This document shows positions 35,102 through 42,595 of a DNA stretch of 58,153 bases, in pieces; the stretch's first letter is position 1, and the number at the start of each line of letters is the position of its first letter. Location: NCBI GenBank assembly GCA_026197075.1, contig JAPHQV010000048.1:1-58153 (forward strand), written 5' to 3'. This DNA comes from Gammaproteobacteria bacterium (GTDB lineage Bacteria > Pseudomonadota > Gammaproteobacteria > DSM-19610). A program made the position numbers and the translations under genes. The notes under the pieces are model-generated. The model was not told the origin of the DNA. It saw only the letters and a list, made by a program, of their open reading frames with translations, and did not search any database.

Positions 35102-36333
35102 ACCACGGGTACCGGCTGCCGGGTGCGCAGTGCCGTGAACCGGCTTTCGCGCGCCTCCACGAATGCCTGTTCCAGGAGGCGCAGGGTCTCGGCACCCAGA
35201 TCCGCCGCATTATTCCGCAGTACGGTGGCAAACATCCGCTCGTAATGCTCCCGGGGCGCCACATCGATGCGCAGCTCCACCTGCCACCCGGGACCAGGCG
35301 GGGGGCCGATCTCAAGCTCGAGCACCCTGCTTTCATCAGGTGCCATGCGAGTATCGCTACGCTCCTCCTTGAGCCAGACGTCCACGTCTCGTGCCACCAC
35401 CTGTTCCATCAGCAGGGTGCGATCCTTGCCATCGGGATCCAGCAAGACCAGGCGCAACCAGACGCGGGCTACCAGGTAGGTGGGAAAATAATGGCCGGCA
35501 CCGCTGTTGCGAATCTCCGCCCGTACCTGTAGCCGACCCCGGCTCGTCGCCTCGAGCGTCAGCTCCGTGGTCAGGGCGCTGCGCACCATCTCAGGGTCAT
35601 GGATACCGCGCCACAGGTGGCGGCGCCCGGGCATATGACAGGACTGACACTGGCGGCCCTCGGCGGCATGACGGCTGTCCCGCCATTCCTGCAGGGTGTT
35701 TTCCAGGAGTTTACCGTTGAGTGCCGGTCCGTCCTCGGGGAATTGATGGCACGTGGCGCAGAAACGACTGTCACTGAAGGCGGTCGACTCCACAAAGCCG
35801 CCATGGGGAAGGCCCGGCGTATCCCCGGCCGGTTTCTCTTCCGCGGCAGGGGGACCGAAACGCTCGTGGGCACGCACATGACAGGCGGCACATACCAGGC
35901 CCTGGCGATGCAGGTCTGGCGCCACGTAATCAGGAGGCGGAGTGGTTGGCGCCCCCGGCCAATCCAGTTCCATGGCCAGCAGGGCCTTCTGCTCCGCCAG
36001 GGGGGCATGGCAATCGAGGCACTTGGCGATCTCCGCCGGCGCCAAAGCGCGGGTCTGCCAAAGCATGCCGGGACCCATGGTGTGACTGTGCAGGCTTTCA
36101 CTCCAATCCTGGTGTTGCTGCGCGTGGCACTCGGCGCAGTCACCGGGACTCAGGGAGGCTTCAAGCGCGGAAAAACCCTCCGGTGGAGCACCCTGCGCCA
36201 CCAGTGGCTTGTCCCAGTGCTGCTCCAGAAAACGCGCCACTGGATCAGGTGCCGGTTCGCGCCAGATCCAGGTCATGGCCAATCCCACCACCACCGCCAC
36301 CAGTACCAGCGCGGCCGTCATCCACCTGAACAT
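35089..36333 (-). CDS. Periplasmic pentaheme cytochrome c
   Basis: A 414-residue multiheme protein starting at 36333 (MFRWMTAALV, behind GGGAG). It has one N-terminal anchor helix and five CXXCH sites at residues 66-70, 105-109, 148-152, 192-196 and 229-233. A heme-free C-terminal beta domain follows, with NSGAGHYFPTYLVARVWLRL, a pattern shared with cytochrome c554-like and other respiratory multiheme oxidoreductases. It is probably the electron relay or terminal oxidoreductase of the cluster. It has its own possible promoter (36366-36382) and lies after the rhodanese lipoprotein gene's terminator. Confidence 0.9.
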   Translation of the reverse strand: MFRWMTAALVLVAVVVGLAMTWIWREPAPDPVARFLEQHWDKPLVAQGAPPEGFSALEASLSPGDCAECHAQQHQDWSESLHSHTMGPGMLWQTRALAPAEIAKCLDCHAPLAEQKALLAMELDWPGAPTTPPPDYVAPDLHRQGLVCAACHVRAHERFGPPAAEEKPAGDTPGLPHGGFVESTAFSDSRFCATCHQFPEDGPALNGKLLENTLQEWRDSRHAAEGRQCQSCHMPGRRHLWRGIHDPEMVRSALTTELTLEATSRGRLQVRAEIRNSGAGHYFPTYLVARVWLRLVLLDPDGKDRTLLMEQVVARDVDVWLKEERSDTRMAPDESRVLELEIGPPPGPGWQVELRIDVAPREHYERMFATVLRNNAADLGAETLRLLEQAFVEARESRFTALRTRQPVPVVIAN

Positions 36334-36365
36334 CCCGTCTCCCACAAGCCGACAAACCTGACGCC

Positions 36366-36382
36366 GGGCACGAAAGGTGCCC
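36366..36382 (-). promoter_or_regulatory. Palindrome with sigma54-like GG-N10-GC spacing before the pentaheme gene
   Basis: Minus-strand GGGCAC-CTTTC-GTGCCC is a perfect inverted repeat that also satisfies GG-N10-GC (36380-36381 and 36368-36369), with a predicted start near 36356, 23 bp before the ATG. The -12 part (GTGCC) departs from TTGCW, so either a weak sigma54 promoter or a regulator or hairpin site is possible. Confidence 0.35.
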
Positions 36383-36421
36383 GACAAGGTTACTGTATCG
36401 CAATCCCACTCACGCCCCCAT

Positions 36422-36455
36422 AAAAAAACCCGGCCGCAAGGGGGGTGCGGCCGGG
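36422..36455 (-). terminator. Rho-independent terminator of the rhodanese lipoprotein gene
   Basis: Minus-strand 10-bp stem CCCGGCCGCA/TGCGGCCGGG with a 7-nt loop and seven U. It separates the lipoprotein gene from the pentaheme cytochrome gene. Confidence 0.95.
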
Positions 36456-36515
36456 GACGTTGTTGTGCGTCAACGTCAAGGTTGGCCCGAACAGTACCGG
36501 GCCAGGAGGAGGGGA

Positions 36516-38015
36516 TTAGCCACCACAGGGATTGGACGGCAGGCCACCACCACCGGCACTGCCACCACCCGTGGAGCTGCTGCCGGTCTTGTAGGCCTTG
36601 TCTGCCTTGATAATGGCATTGGCATTCGGCGCATAGGGATCGTCGATCTGACGCTGCGCCACCTTGCTGATGTCGTCGGCCGGACGGAAGAAGGACTTCA
36701 CGTCCGTACGCCAGGGCGAATCCATGGGCAGGATGTAATTGCCCGTGGCGTCCTGCAGGTAGGACAGGGAATGCCATTCCACCATGGCACCATCGTAGAA
36801 ACGGGTCGGCTTGCCCAGGATCACCGCACTTGTGACGCCGGTAATCATGGCGCGGAAGGTCGTTTCACAGTAGGTATAGATGGTATCGCCATCCTGGTAG
36901 GCATTGCCTGCCCCGACCAGCTGGTAAGTGGCATCCACCATGCCGAGACCACTGGCATCCGTCTCCCCGTTCAGATAGGCAGCGAGTTCGGCCTTCGGCT
37001 TGTAGGCGTACCCCTTGGTACTATCCAGCATGCGCGTAAACTGCAGCTGCAAGGTACCCCAGGGGTGCCCCTGGCGGGAGCCACTGTTCTGGAAGGTGGT
37101 CATGTAATCGAAGCCACCGGCCGGATCACAGTAGGCGGTTGCGCATCCGCTCTGGCCAAGCTCGAGTTTCTCGCCGGCACTGTACTGGTTCATGCCGCGT
37201 GCATCCCAGATGAATACGCCGTCGTCCAACACATTGGAATCACTCCCGGGGAGCACGCTCAGCAGGTCCGCGAAGGTCGCCTGCAGCGCGGTATTGTCGG
37301 AGGCCAGGCTCTTCACCGTGGCGATGCCGTTTTCGGGCGCGCTATCCGCCGTGGCCATGAAGTCGCCCGCCGTCATGCTGTCAGTGACCAGCCACTGGTT
37401 ACCTCCATTGAGGATGGCCAGATTCTTCGCTTCGACACCCCAGTAACGCAGTGCATACCAGATTCGTCCCTGGCCCATGGCATTGCCAGCGCTCCCGTTA
37501 CCCATCGCCACCACGATCATGTCGTTGATTGGATCGATATTGTATTTTTTCAGCAGCGCGTCCATCGCGGCGCCCTCGGGAACCATGCTCTGGGTATTGA
37601 TCACGCCATTGGAACGCGTCTGGGTCCATTCAGAAGATGGCGACAGGTAGGTAAACACGTTCAAACCGCTCGAACCCAGGTATTCGGCACCTCCAGGGCC
37701 CTCGGAAACCTGCAGGATCACCAGCTTGCCTGTGATTCCGGCTGGGCGCTCATTGATCCAGTCATCCTTCCAGCGCTTCAGCGTGGCACCGGTGATCAGG
37801 CCGTTGACGTTATCATCGTAATCATCGGCGGACACCTGGGCGATCTGGGCAGGGCTATTGATGACAATTGGAACCGGGTCACTGCCTGGCACATCAACAA
37901 ATCCGGTCGTGGTATCTTCGCCACCGCAACCCGCCAACAACACTCCCGCCAACAGCAGCGATCCCACCATGCCGCCGGATCGCGGGCGATGTGAAACTTT
38001 CAACCATGTATTCAT
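36516..38015 (-). CDS. Rhodanese-like lipoprotein (ExtH-like)
   Basis: A 499-residue exported lipoprotein. The signal peptide ends in lipobox LLAGC (Cys30). The chain carries two rhodanese-like halves: the first (YALRYWGVEAKNLAILNGGN, ~170-290) lacks a recognisable active cysteine, while the second (~310-425) has the loop YCETTFRAM with Cys383. It ends in a Gly/Ser-rich tail containing PSNPCGG. This layout resembles the ExtH rhodanese lipoproteins of Geobacter-type selenite/tellurite reduction operons. A membrane-anchored sulfur or selenium transferase fits the adjacent multiheme cytochromes and porin. GGAGGAG precedes the start, a near-consensus sigma54 promoter lies upstream, and a terminator follows. 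Confidence 0.85.
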   Translation of the reverse strand: MNTWLKVSHRPRSGGMVGSLLLAGVLLAGCGGEDTTTGFVDVPGSDPVPIVINSPAQIAQVSADDYDDNVNGLITGATLKRWKDDWINERPAGITGKLVILQVSEGPGGAEYLGSSGLNVFTYLSPSSEWTQTRSNGVINTQSMVPEGAAMDALLKKYNIDPINDMIVVAMGNGSAGNAMGQGRIWYALRYWGVEAKNLAILNGGNQWLVTDSMTAGDFMATADSAPENGIATVKSLASDNTALQATFADLLSVLPGSDSNVLDDGVFIWDARGMNQYSAGEKLELGQSGCATAYCDPAGGFDYMTTFQNSGSRQGHPWGTLQLQFTRMLDSTKGYAYKPKAELAAYLNGETDASGLGMVDATYQLVGAGNAYQDGDTIYTYCETTFRAMITGVTSAVILGKPTRFYDGAMVEWHSLSYLQDATGNYILPMDSPWRTDVKSFFRPADDISKVAQRQIDDPYAPNANAIIKADKAYKTGSSSTGGGSAGGGGLPSNPCGG

Positions 38016-38137
38016 CTACTCTCCTCCGCGAGCTGATCCAGAATCCGCCACTCGACCTTGATGACCCCTGCCGGCCCTTGGGCCATCGTTATCGGAGTCA
38101 TGCCTGGATACATGTGTACGGGTTACGCTTGATTGAT

Positions 38138-38154
38138 AAGCAGGCTTCGTGCCA
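38138..38154 (-). promoter_or_regulatory. sigma54 promoter of the rhodanese lipoprotein gene
   Basis: Minus-strand TGGCACGAAGCCTGCT matches TGGCACG-N4-TTGCW with a single mismatch. GG (38152-38153) and GC (38140-38141) are 10 bp apart. The predicted start is near 38128, giving a ~113-nt leader. Confidence 0.85.
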
Positions 38155-38210
38155 CCTAACAAACAAAAACAAATACAATAAGTTAAACAAATTTTGAGAT
38201 GTATGGCCCA

Positions 38211-38254
38211 TTGCAGATCAAATGCGAGGCCGAACCGCCGTGGAAATTGCAATC
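38211..38254 (-). promoter_or_regulatory. Paired TTGCA boxes (candidate enhancer)
   Basis: Plus-strand GAAATTGCAATC at 38243-38254 and a second TTGCA at 38211-38215, 36 bp apart. The distal box is ~120 bp from the predicted sigma54 start. It matches the pair at 35058-35101 in sequence and spacing. Confidence 0.5.
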
Positions 38255-38471
38255 ACCCTGGCCCCGCCCGGTCACGGTCAAAGACCAACGGCAACACGCC
38301 ATCCTGCAGGCAATCCAGTACAGTCGTCGGGTCCGCCCCCAGCACCTGCTCCTCGACCTCGCCACCACGGGCTCGCAACACCTCGGCCAGTCGCCGCACG
38401 TCCAGGCCATCGCCCGAATCGCGTGCGTCTTCGCCGAGAAACAACATCAGGATCTTTTTCTTTCCGCTCAT
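38253..38471 (-). CDS. Small DsrE-fold-like protein (C)
   Basis: A 72-residue cytoplasmic protein starting MSGKKKILMLFLGEDARDSG and containing VLDCLQDGVLPLVF. The beta-alpha start and the LQDGVLP segment recall DsrE/DsrH-type sulfur-relay proteins, but similarity is weak. One cysteine (VLDC) could be the carrier residue. It overlaps the upstream gene by 4 bp (ATGA) and is the last gene of the sulfur-trafficking operon. Confidence 0.65.
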   Translation of the reverse strand: MSGKKKILMLFLGEDARDSGDGLDVRRLAEVLRARGGEVEEQVLGADPTTVLDCLQDGVLPLVFDRDRAGPG

Positions 38472-38734
38472 ATCAGGTACACCACATCGGAACGCAGGAT
38501 ATCGTCCGCGAGACGCTCCAGACCGACCTCGGTAACGGGATCCACATTGGTCACAGGCACTTCGGCAAACTCAAGTGCTTCCAGCTGCAGGGCCGTCTCG
38601 TCGTTGTCCGCCAGTTCGCCCACCACGTCAACCAATACCTGGTCATCGAGCAGGGTCAGGCCACTGGCCATGCGCAAGGCCTCGACCTTGTCCTGGCGAG
38701 CAATCACCAGGATCACTTTTTTTTCGTCACTCAT
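38468..38734 (-). CDS. Small DsrE-fold-like protein (B)
   Basis: An 88-residue acidic cytoplasmic protein, MSDEKKVILVIARQDKVEAL at the start and ILRSDVVYLI at the end. It lacks cysteine, so it would be a structural partner rather than a sulfur carrier, similar to non-catalytic subunits of DsrEFH-like hexamers. Its family is uncertain. It follows the DsrE/TusD-like gene by 8 bp. Confidence 0.65.
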   Translation of the reverse strand: MSDEKKVILVIARQDKVEALRMASGLTLLDDQVLVDVVGELADNDETALQLEALEFAEVPVTNVDPVTEVGLERLADDILRSDVVYLI

Positions 38735-38742
38735 GGTTTCTC

Positions 38743-39054
38743 CTACAACACCAGCACCCGGTCGCTGTTACGCACCAGCTCGGCGTCCTGGTACTGGCCG
38801 CCGACGACCACATGCGCATCGATATTCCGCGCATGGAGACCAAGATCCTCGAAGCGTTCCACGCTGAGTTCGCAGACCGCGATATTGGTTTTCGCGAAAG
38901 CCGGGGATGCGAGGAATGACGCGTCCTTCAACAGCAAGGCGCCGCGATCGGTAAGAAAACAACGGCATTCCCAGCCTCGCTCCAGCGCCGCTTCCAGCAA
39001 GGCCCTGGCCGAATCCCCGTTGCGCTCATTGGTGACTACCAGTCCAAACCGCAT
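38743..39054 (-). CDS. DsrE/TusD-like sulfur-relay protein (A)
   Basis: A 103-residue protein starting MRFGLVVTNERNGDSARALL, matching the opening of TusD/DsrE proteins, with the likely carrier cysteine in TNIAVCELSVERF at the position of the TusD active Cys and the family ending SDRVLVL. The start at 39054 is preferred because AAGG lies upstream and the tusA stop is just ahead; ATG at 39078 is the overlapping alternative. It probably accepts sulfur (or selenium) from TusA as a persulfide in the cytoplasm. Confidence 0.8.
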   Translation of the reverse strand: MRFGLVVTNERNGDSARALLEAALERGWECRCFLTDRGALLLKDASFLASPAFAKTNIAVCELSVERFEDLGLHARNIDAHVVVGGQYQDAELVRNSDRVLVL

Positions 39055-39056
39055 AT

Positions 39057-39308
39057 TCAGGCCTTGCGGATTTTCCATTGGGAGGTCCCGCCCTCCTCGG
39101 TGCGTTCGAAGAGATCATTACCGTCCGAATCACACATGGCGATAATGGATTCTCCGGAAGAGGGGTTATCGAACAACAATGTCAGCACATCGCCGCTCTC
39201 CAACTTGCCCATGACCTTCTTGGTGTACATCTGCGGATGAGGACAGACATAACCGGTCACATCCAGGAGGTAATCACCATCCGCGACCTTTTCGAACTTC
39301 ACTGCCAT
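39057..39308 (-). CDS. TusA family sulfur carrier (second copy)
   Basis: An 83-residue small sulfur-carrier protein starting at 39308 behind AGGAG. The active Cys is in VTGYVCPHPQMYTKK, the CPxP motif of TusA/SirA/YedF. It moves persulfide sulfur between donors such as rhodaneses and acceptors such as DsrE. It stands between yedE and the DsrE-like genes, the usual genomic partners. Confidence 0.93.
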   Translation of the reverse strand: MAVKFEKVADGDYLLDVTGYVCPHPQMYTKKVMGKLESGDVLTLLFDNPSSGESIIAMCDSDGNDLFERTEEGGTSQWKIRKA

Positions 39309-39372
39309 TTCGTTCTCCTGTTTACTGCATACCAAATTTGATTACTGGCGCGGCCAAACGAACCCTGACGAA

Positions 39373-40827
39373 TCAAATATCAAATTCATCCTTGCCGGCG
39401 CGCCATTCCATCCAGCGACTGAAGCCCTTCACGCCGAGATATCCACCCAGGGTCATCCCTGCCAGGAATACCCAGCCGGACAGGTCACCATTGGTTACCG
39501 TTGCGAAGAAGGCACCGATATTGCAACCCATGGCCAGGCGCGCACCCAGGCCCATGAGCGCACCACCGATGAGCGCGAACATGGCGGTTTCCAGGTTCGG
39601 CACCTTCCACTTGAATTCACGCCGCGACAGGGCAATGACCGCCGCACCGAAGATGATACCGATGGACATCCAGCCTGGCGCATTGATGATCGGATTGGGG
39701 ATGCCGTTCTCCAGGCCGAAGAAGATATTGTCCCGGCTCATCATGCCGGCCTTCTCCATCACCCAGGCACCCCACTGGGCTTCCTGGGTGGTGATGTACC
39801 AGTAGCCGGGATCGAATACCGTGTCCTGCAGGGAGAGGCCCGCGGTATGCCCCATGTCCGCCAGCAGTTCGCCGAAATTGAAGATCTGGTAATGGTCGCG
39901 CAACGCGCCAGTGGCCCACATGTGCAGGCCCGCCAGCAGACCCAGGCCAAGACCGGCGATGGCGGTGTTGCGGGAGGAACTCACCATGGACCAGATACCG
40001 CGCAGGTGGTCACCCAGCTTCGGCATCTCGATCTTGTAGCGCCGCAGGTAGCCCTTGCGGTAGGCGAACATGTACAGGTACACCAGCAGCACCAGGGATG
40101 GCAGGATGGCGCCGAGGAAGGCATTGCCCACGAAGGCACCCGCGACCTCGCCCTCGAATTCCAGGCTTTCCGCCAGGGTAGTGCCCTTCAGATCCCAGAT
40201 GTAACCGGCCGTGAACTGGTCGAACCAGCCTTCTGTGACCGTGAGTTCCTCGGGCATGCCCTTGGTGGCCGCGGACTCGGTCCAGGAAGCGGGCACCAGG
40301 CGATCGAACCAGCCACCAAGGGTGACATAGATGGCCTGGGAGAAGGAGATGGACAGCACCACCAGCAAGGCACCCAGGTTGCCCTCGCCGCTCTTGTAGA
40401 GGGAACCGGACGCGCAACCGCCGGTGAACACGATGCCGAAACCGAAGATGGCACCGCCGATGATGACATGCCAGCCGATGGGATGGGGATGGAAGGTGTT
40501 TACGCCCATGACTTTCACAATCGCGGCGGTAAGGGAAAACAGCACCACCGCGATCAGCATGCCCACGGCCATGCGCGGAACACCCACCGCGAACAGGTCC
40601 CGCACCGCCGAGGCCATGCAGAAGCGCCCGTACTGGAGCAGAACCCCGTAACCGACGCCGAACCAGACATAGACGAGCAGGTAGATCCAGCGGGTATCCA
40701 GCGACAGGGCCCAGACGGAACCTATCGCCACCACACCCAGGATCAACATGGCGTAGAGATTGCCCTTGTGGCCGTACCACAGGCTCTCCGGCCCATCCAT
40801 CGTGATTGCATTACTCTGCTCGGACAT
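39373..40827 (-). CDS. YeeE/YedE family membrane transporter
   Basis: A 484-residue polytopic inner-membrane protein of the family that includes the thiosulfate transporter YeeE and the selenium-associated YedE. It has about ten or more helices and the conserved cysteines in YGRFCMASAVRDLF, VFTGGCASGSLYKSGEGN and ARLAMGCNIGAFF, which in YeeE line the pathway and relay thiosulfate. A central insertion (~180-230) is soluble. Placement between two TusA genes suggests that imported sulfur or selenium is handed directly to TusA on the cytoplasmic side. Confidence 0.92.
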   Translation of the reverse strand: MSEQSNAITMDGPESLWYGHKGNLYAMLILGVVAIGSVWALSLDTRWIYLLVYVWFGVGYGVLLQYGRFCMASAVRDLFAVGVPRMAVGMLIAVVLFSLTAAIVKVMGVNTFHPHPIGWHVIIGGAIFGFGIVFTGGCASGSLYKSGEGNLGALLVVLSISFSQAIYVTLGGWFDRLVPASWTESAATKGMPEELTVTEGWFDQFTAGYIWDLKGTTLAESLEFEGEVAGAFVGNAFLGAILPSLVLLVYLYMFAYRKGYLRRYKIEMPKLGDHLRGIWSMVSSSRNTAIAGLGLGLLAGLHMWATGALRDHYQIFNFGELLADMGHTAGLSLQDTVFDPGYWYITTQEAQWGAWVMEKAGMMSRDNIFFGLENGIPNPIINAPGWMSIGIIFGAAVIALSRREFKWKVPNLETAMFALIGGALMGLGARLAMGCNIGAFFATVTNGDLSGWVFLAGMTLGGYLGVKGFSRWMEWRAGKDEFDI

Positions 40828-40874
40828 CGATCGCCCCCATGGAGTTACAAGCCATACAAAAATCTCCTCTTACA

Positions 40875-41288
40875 TCATCCGGTTCCGGGCTCACCCTTGC
40901 GCACATAGATGCGCCAGCCCTGGTCATCCCGCACCGTGGTCAGGTGGGTACTGCCCAGGGTCATGCACATGGCCGGTATGGCTTCCGAGGAACCCGGGTT
41001 GTCCACCAGCAGTTCCAGGATTTCCCCTTCCTGCATGTGGTCCAGGGCCCGCATGGTCAGCAATTGCGGACGCGGACAGACCGCCCCTAAGCAGTCGATC
41101 TGCACCTGGAGCCGGACCATGCCGATGCCGGGCAGCTCGAGTGATCGGTCCGTGCGACTGAGGCCGGAAGACTGGGGCCGCTTGCGCTTGCCAAACCACC
41201 ACATCACGCCCGGTTCCTCTTCCGAGGCCGGGTGCCAATCCTTCTGGAATTGCCACTGCACCATCCACTTGTCCCGTATCGCCGCCAT
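40875..41288 (-). CDS. TusA family sulfur carrier with N-terminal extension (first copy)
   Basis: A 137-residue protein. The C-terminal ~75 residues are a TusA fold with the active motif in DCLGAVCPRPQLLTMRAL. The N-terminal ~60 residues, Trp- and Arg-rich (MVQWQFQKDWHP, WWFGKRKRPQ), are unusual for TusA. The start is uncertain: ATG at 41288 has AGGAG 12 bases upstream, and ATG at 41264 or 41204 would shorten the extension. First gene of the tusA-yedE-tusA-dsrE operon, behind a sigma54 promoter. Confidence 0.8.
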   Translation of the reverse strand: MAAIRDKWMVQWQFQKDWHPASEEEPGVMWWFGKRKRPQSSGLSRTDRSLELPGIGMVRLQVQIDCLGAVCPRPQLLTMRALDHMQEGEILELLVDNPGSSEAIPAMCMTLGSTHLTTVRDDQGWRIYVRKGEPGTG

Positions 41289-41350
41289 ACTGGCCGAGCA
41301 CTCCTACACCGTCCGGCAGCCGGGTATGAGTCGTATTCACAACCATGGAA

Positions 41351-41367
41351 TAGCAACACTTGTGCCA
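41351..41367 (-). promoter_or_regulatory. sigma54 promoter of the tusA-yedE-tusA-dsrE operon
   Basis: Minus-strand TGGCACAAGTGTTGCT matches TGGCACG-N4-TTGCW with one mismatch. GG (41365-41366) and GC (41353-41354) are 10 bp apart. The predicted start is near 41341, ~53 bp before the first possible ATG. Confidence 0.85.
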
Positions 41368-41426
41368 TATACATTTCTCCATTTCTAACAAAGCGTTGGC
41401 AAATTCATCCACCTTGAGGCCGTCTT

Positions 41427-41477
41427 CATTCTGCAAACGGCCACCTTCCCGGGGGGCCACGAGGGGATTTTGCAATC
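41427..41477 (-). promoter_or_regulatory. Paired TTGCA-like boxes (candidate enhancer)
   Basis: Plus-strand GATTTTGCAATC at 41466-41477 and the related CATTCTGCAAAC at 41427-41438, 39 bp apart. The distal box is ~130 bp from the sigma54 start. Compare the pairs at 38211-38254 and 35058-35101. Confidence 0.45.
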
Positions 41478-41564
41478 GGACCTGGACGGGTCCTTACAGG
41501 GTAGTGAAGTATGTACCGGCAGGGTGCCGGTGCAGGCAAGAAGGATGGAAAGGGTCGACGGGCG

Positions 41565-42176
41565 TCAACCCAGCATGACCAGCAGGCGCTCACGCAACTC
41601 ATTGAGACGGCCATGGAAAAAATGACCGGCGCCGGGCAATTCCAGGATTCGCGGGGGGCGCTCCAGGCTGGCGACCCATTCCATGACTTGCGCGTATGGC
41701 ACGATCTCGTCCTGGTCACCCTGCACCAGCAGCCAGTCGCACTGCACTTCGGGCAGCGGATCCTTGGCGAACAGGTTCACCGCCGGTGCCACGGTAATCA
41801 GCTGTTGCACAGGGCAGCGGGCGACGGCGCGCAGGGCGACGTAGGCGCCAAAGGAAAAGCCACCCAGCCACAAGGGCAGGTCGGGCCATTGTTGTTGCAC
41901 CCACTCCAGCACCGCGAGCAGGTCCTCGGTCTCACCGAGGGTTTCCCCGTACGCACCCTCGCTGGCACCTACCCCGCGAAAATTGAAGCGCACAGCCACT
42001 TGCCCCAGGGCATTACAGGTACGCGCCAGGGTATGCACCACCTTGTTCTGCAGGGTTCCGCCGTGGAGCGGATGGGGATGACAGAGGACGGCCACCCCGG
42101 CAGGGGGGTGGTCAGGGGCAGGTTCCTCGATGAGGGCTTCCAGCCGGCCGGCGGGGCCGGGGATGAACAGGCTCAA
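41565..42176 (-). CDS. Alpha/beta hydrolase
   Basis: A 203-residue cytoplasmic alpha/beta hydrolase. The nucleophile Ser is in LWLGGFSFGAYVAL (G-x-S-x-G), the acid in LLVQGDQDEIVPYAQV and the catalytic His in LPGAGHFFHGRL. CHPHPLHGGTLQNKVV is the signature of a widely conserved proteobacterial hydrolase group related to dienelactone hydrolases. The substrate is unknown. It overlaps the upstream small gene by 4 bp. Confidence 0.88.
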   Translation of the reverse strand: MSLFIPGPAGRLEALIEEPAPDHPPAGVAVLCHPHPLHGGTLQNKVVHTLARTCNALGQVAVRFNFRGVGASEGAYGETLGETEDLLAVLEWVQQQWPDLPLWLGGFSFGAYVALRAVARCPVQQLITVAPAVNLFAKDPLPEVQCDWLLVQGDQDEIVPYAQVMEWVASLERPPRILELPGAGHFFHGRLNELRERLLVMLG

Positions 42177-42406
42177 AGATCCCGGGCCCGTCCGCGGCGC
42201 TCCGTGCCGGGGGAATGCAGGGCCAGGTCCAGATAACGCCAGCCCGCGGGGTCCACGTACTGGCGCCGGCCATTGAGGTATTCCAGGGCGATGCGGCTGG
42301 GCAGCGCGTTGTTGTACAGCACCGCCCTCACCTGCACCAGCTGACCGACGATATTGGCGTACCAGTATCCGGGTATGGGTCTGTGTTGCAGCAGCATAAT
42401 CTCCAC
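42173..42406 (-). CDS. Conserved hypothetical 77-residue protein
   Basis: A small protein starting MEIMLLQHRPIPGYWYANIV, with RAVLYNNALPSRIALEYLNG and an Arg-rich C terminus. The beta-strand pattern looks real and it is translationally coupled to the alpha/beta hydrolase by a 4-bp overlap. No family is recognised with confidence. The 189 bp upstream (42407-42595) show no gene. Confidence 0.6.
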   Translation of the reverse strand: MEIMLLQHRPIPGYWYANIVGQLVQVRAVLYNNALPSRIALEYLNGRRQYVDPAGWRYLDLALHSPGTERRGRARDL

Positions 42407-42595
42407 CGACGCGGATTCAATCCGTCAGCAATTTTTACAATTTTATAGGACACCATTTCCGGACATATGGGTCTGGGCGTTTGACCGCACCTCGAGCACC
42501 CATCCCATCAAGAACTTGGCGGCTCACCGATTTCGTAGACTGCAAATCGCCAGGTTCTTCGCTGCAAGTATCACGCCGACTGATGCCGGTGATCA

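Noticed and set aside
40924-41475. Alternative 183-residue frame overlapping the first tusA-like gene
   Set aside because: Its codon third positions are not GC-rich like real genes here, it contains the sigma54 promoter, and the TusA CPxP motif is in the other frame.
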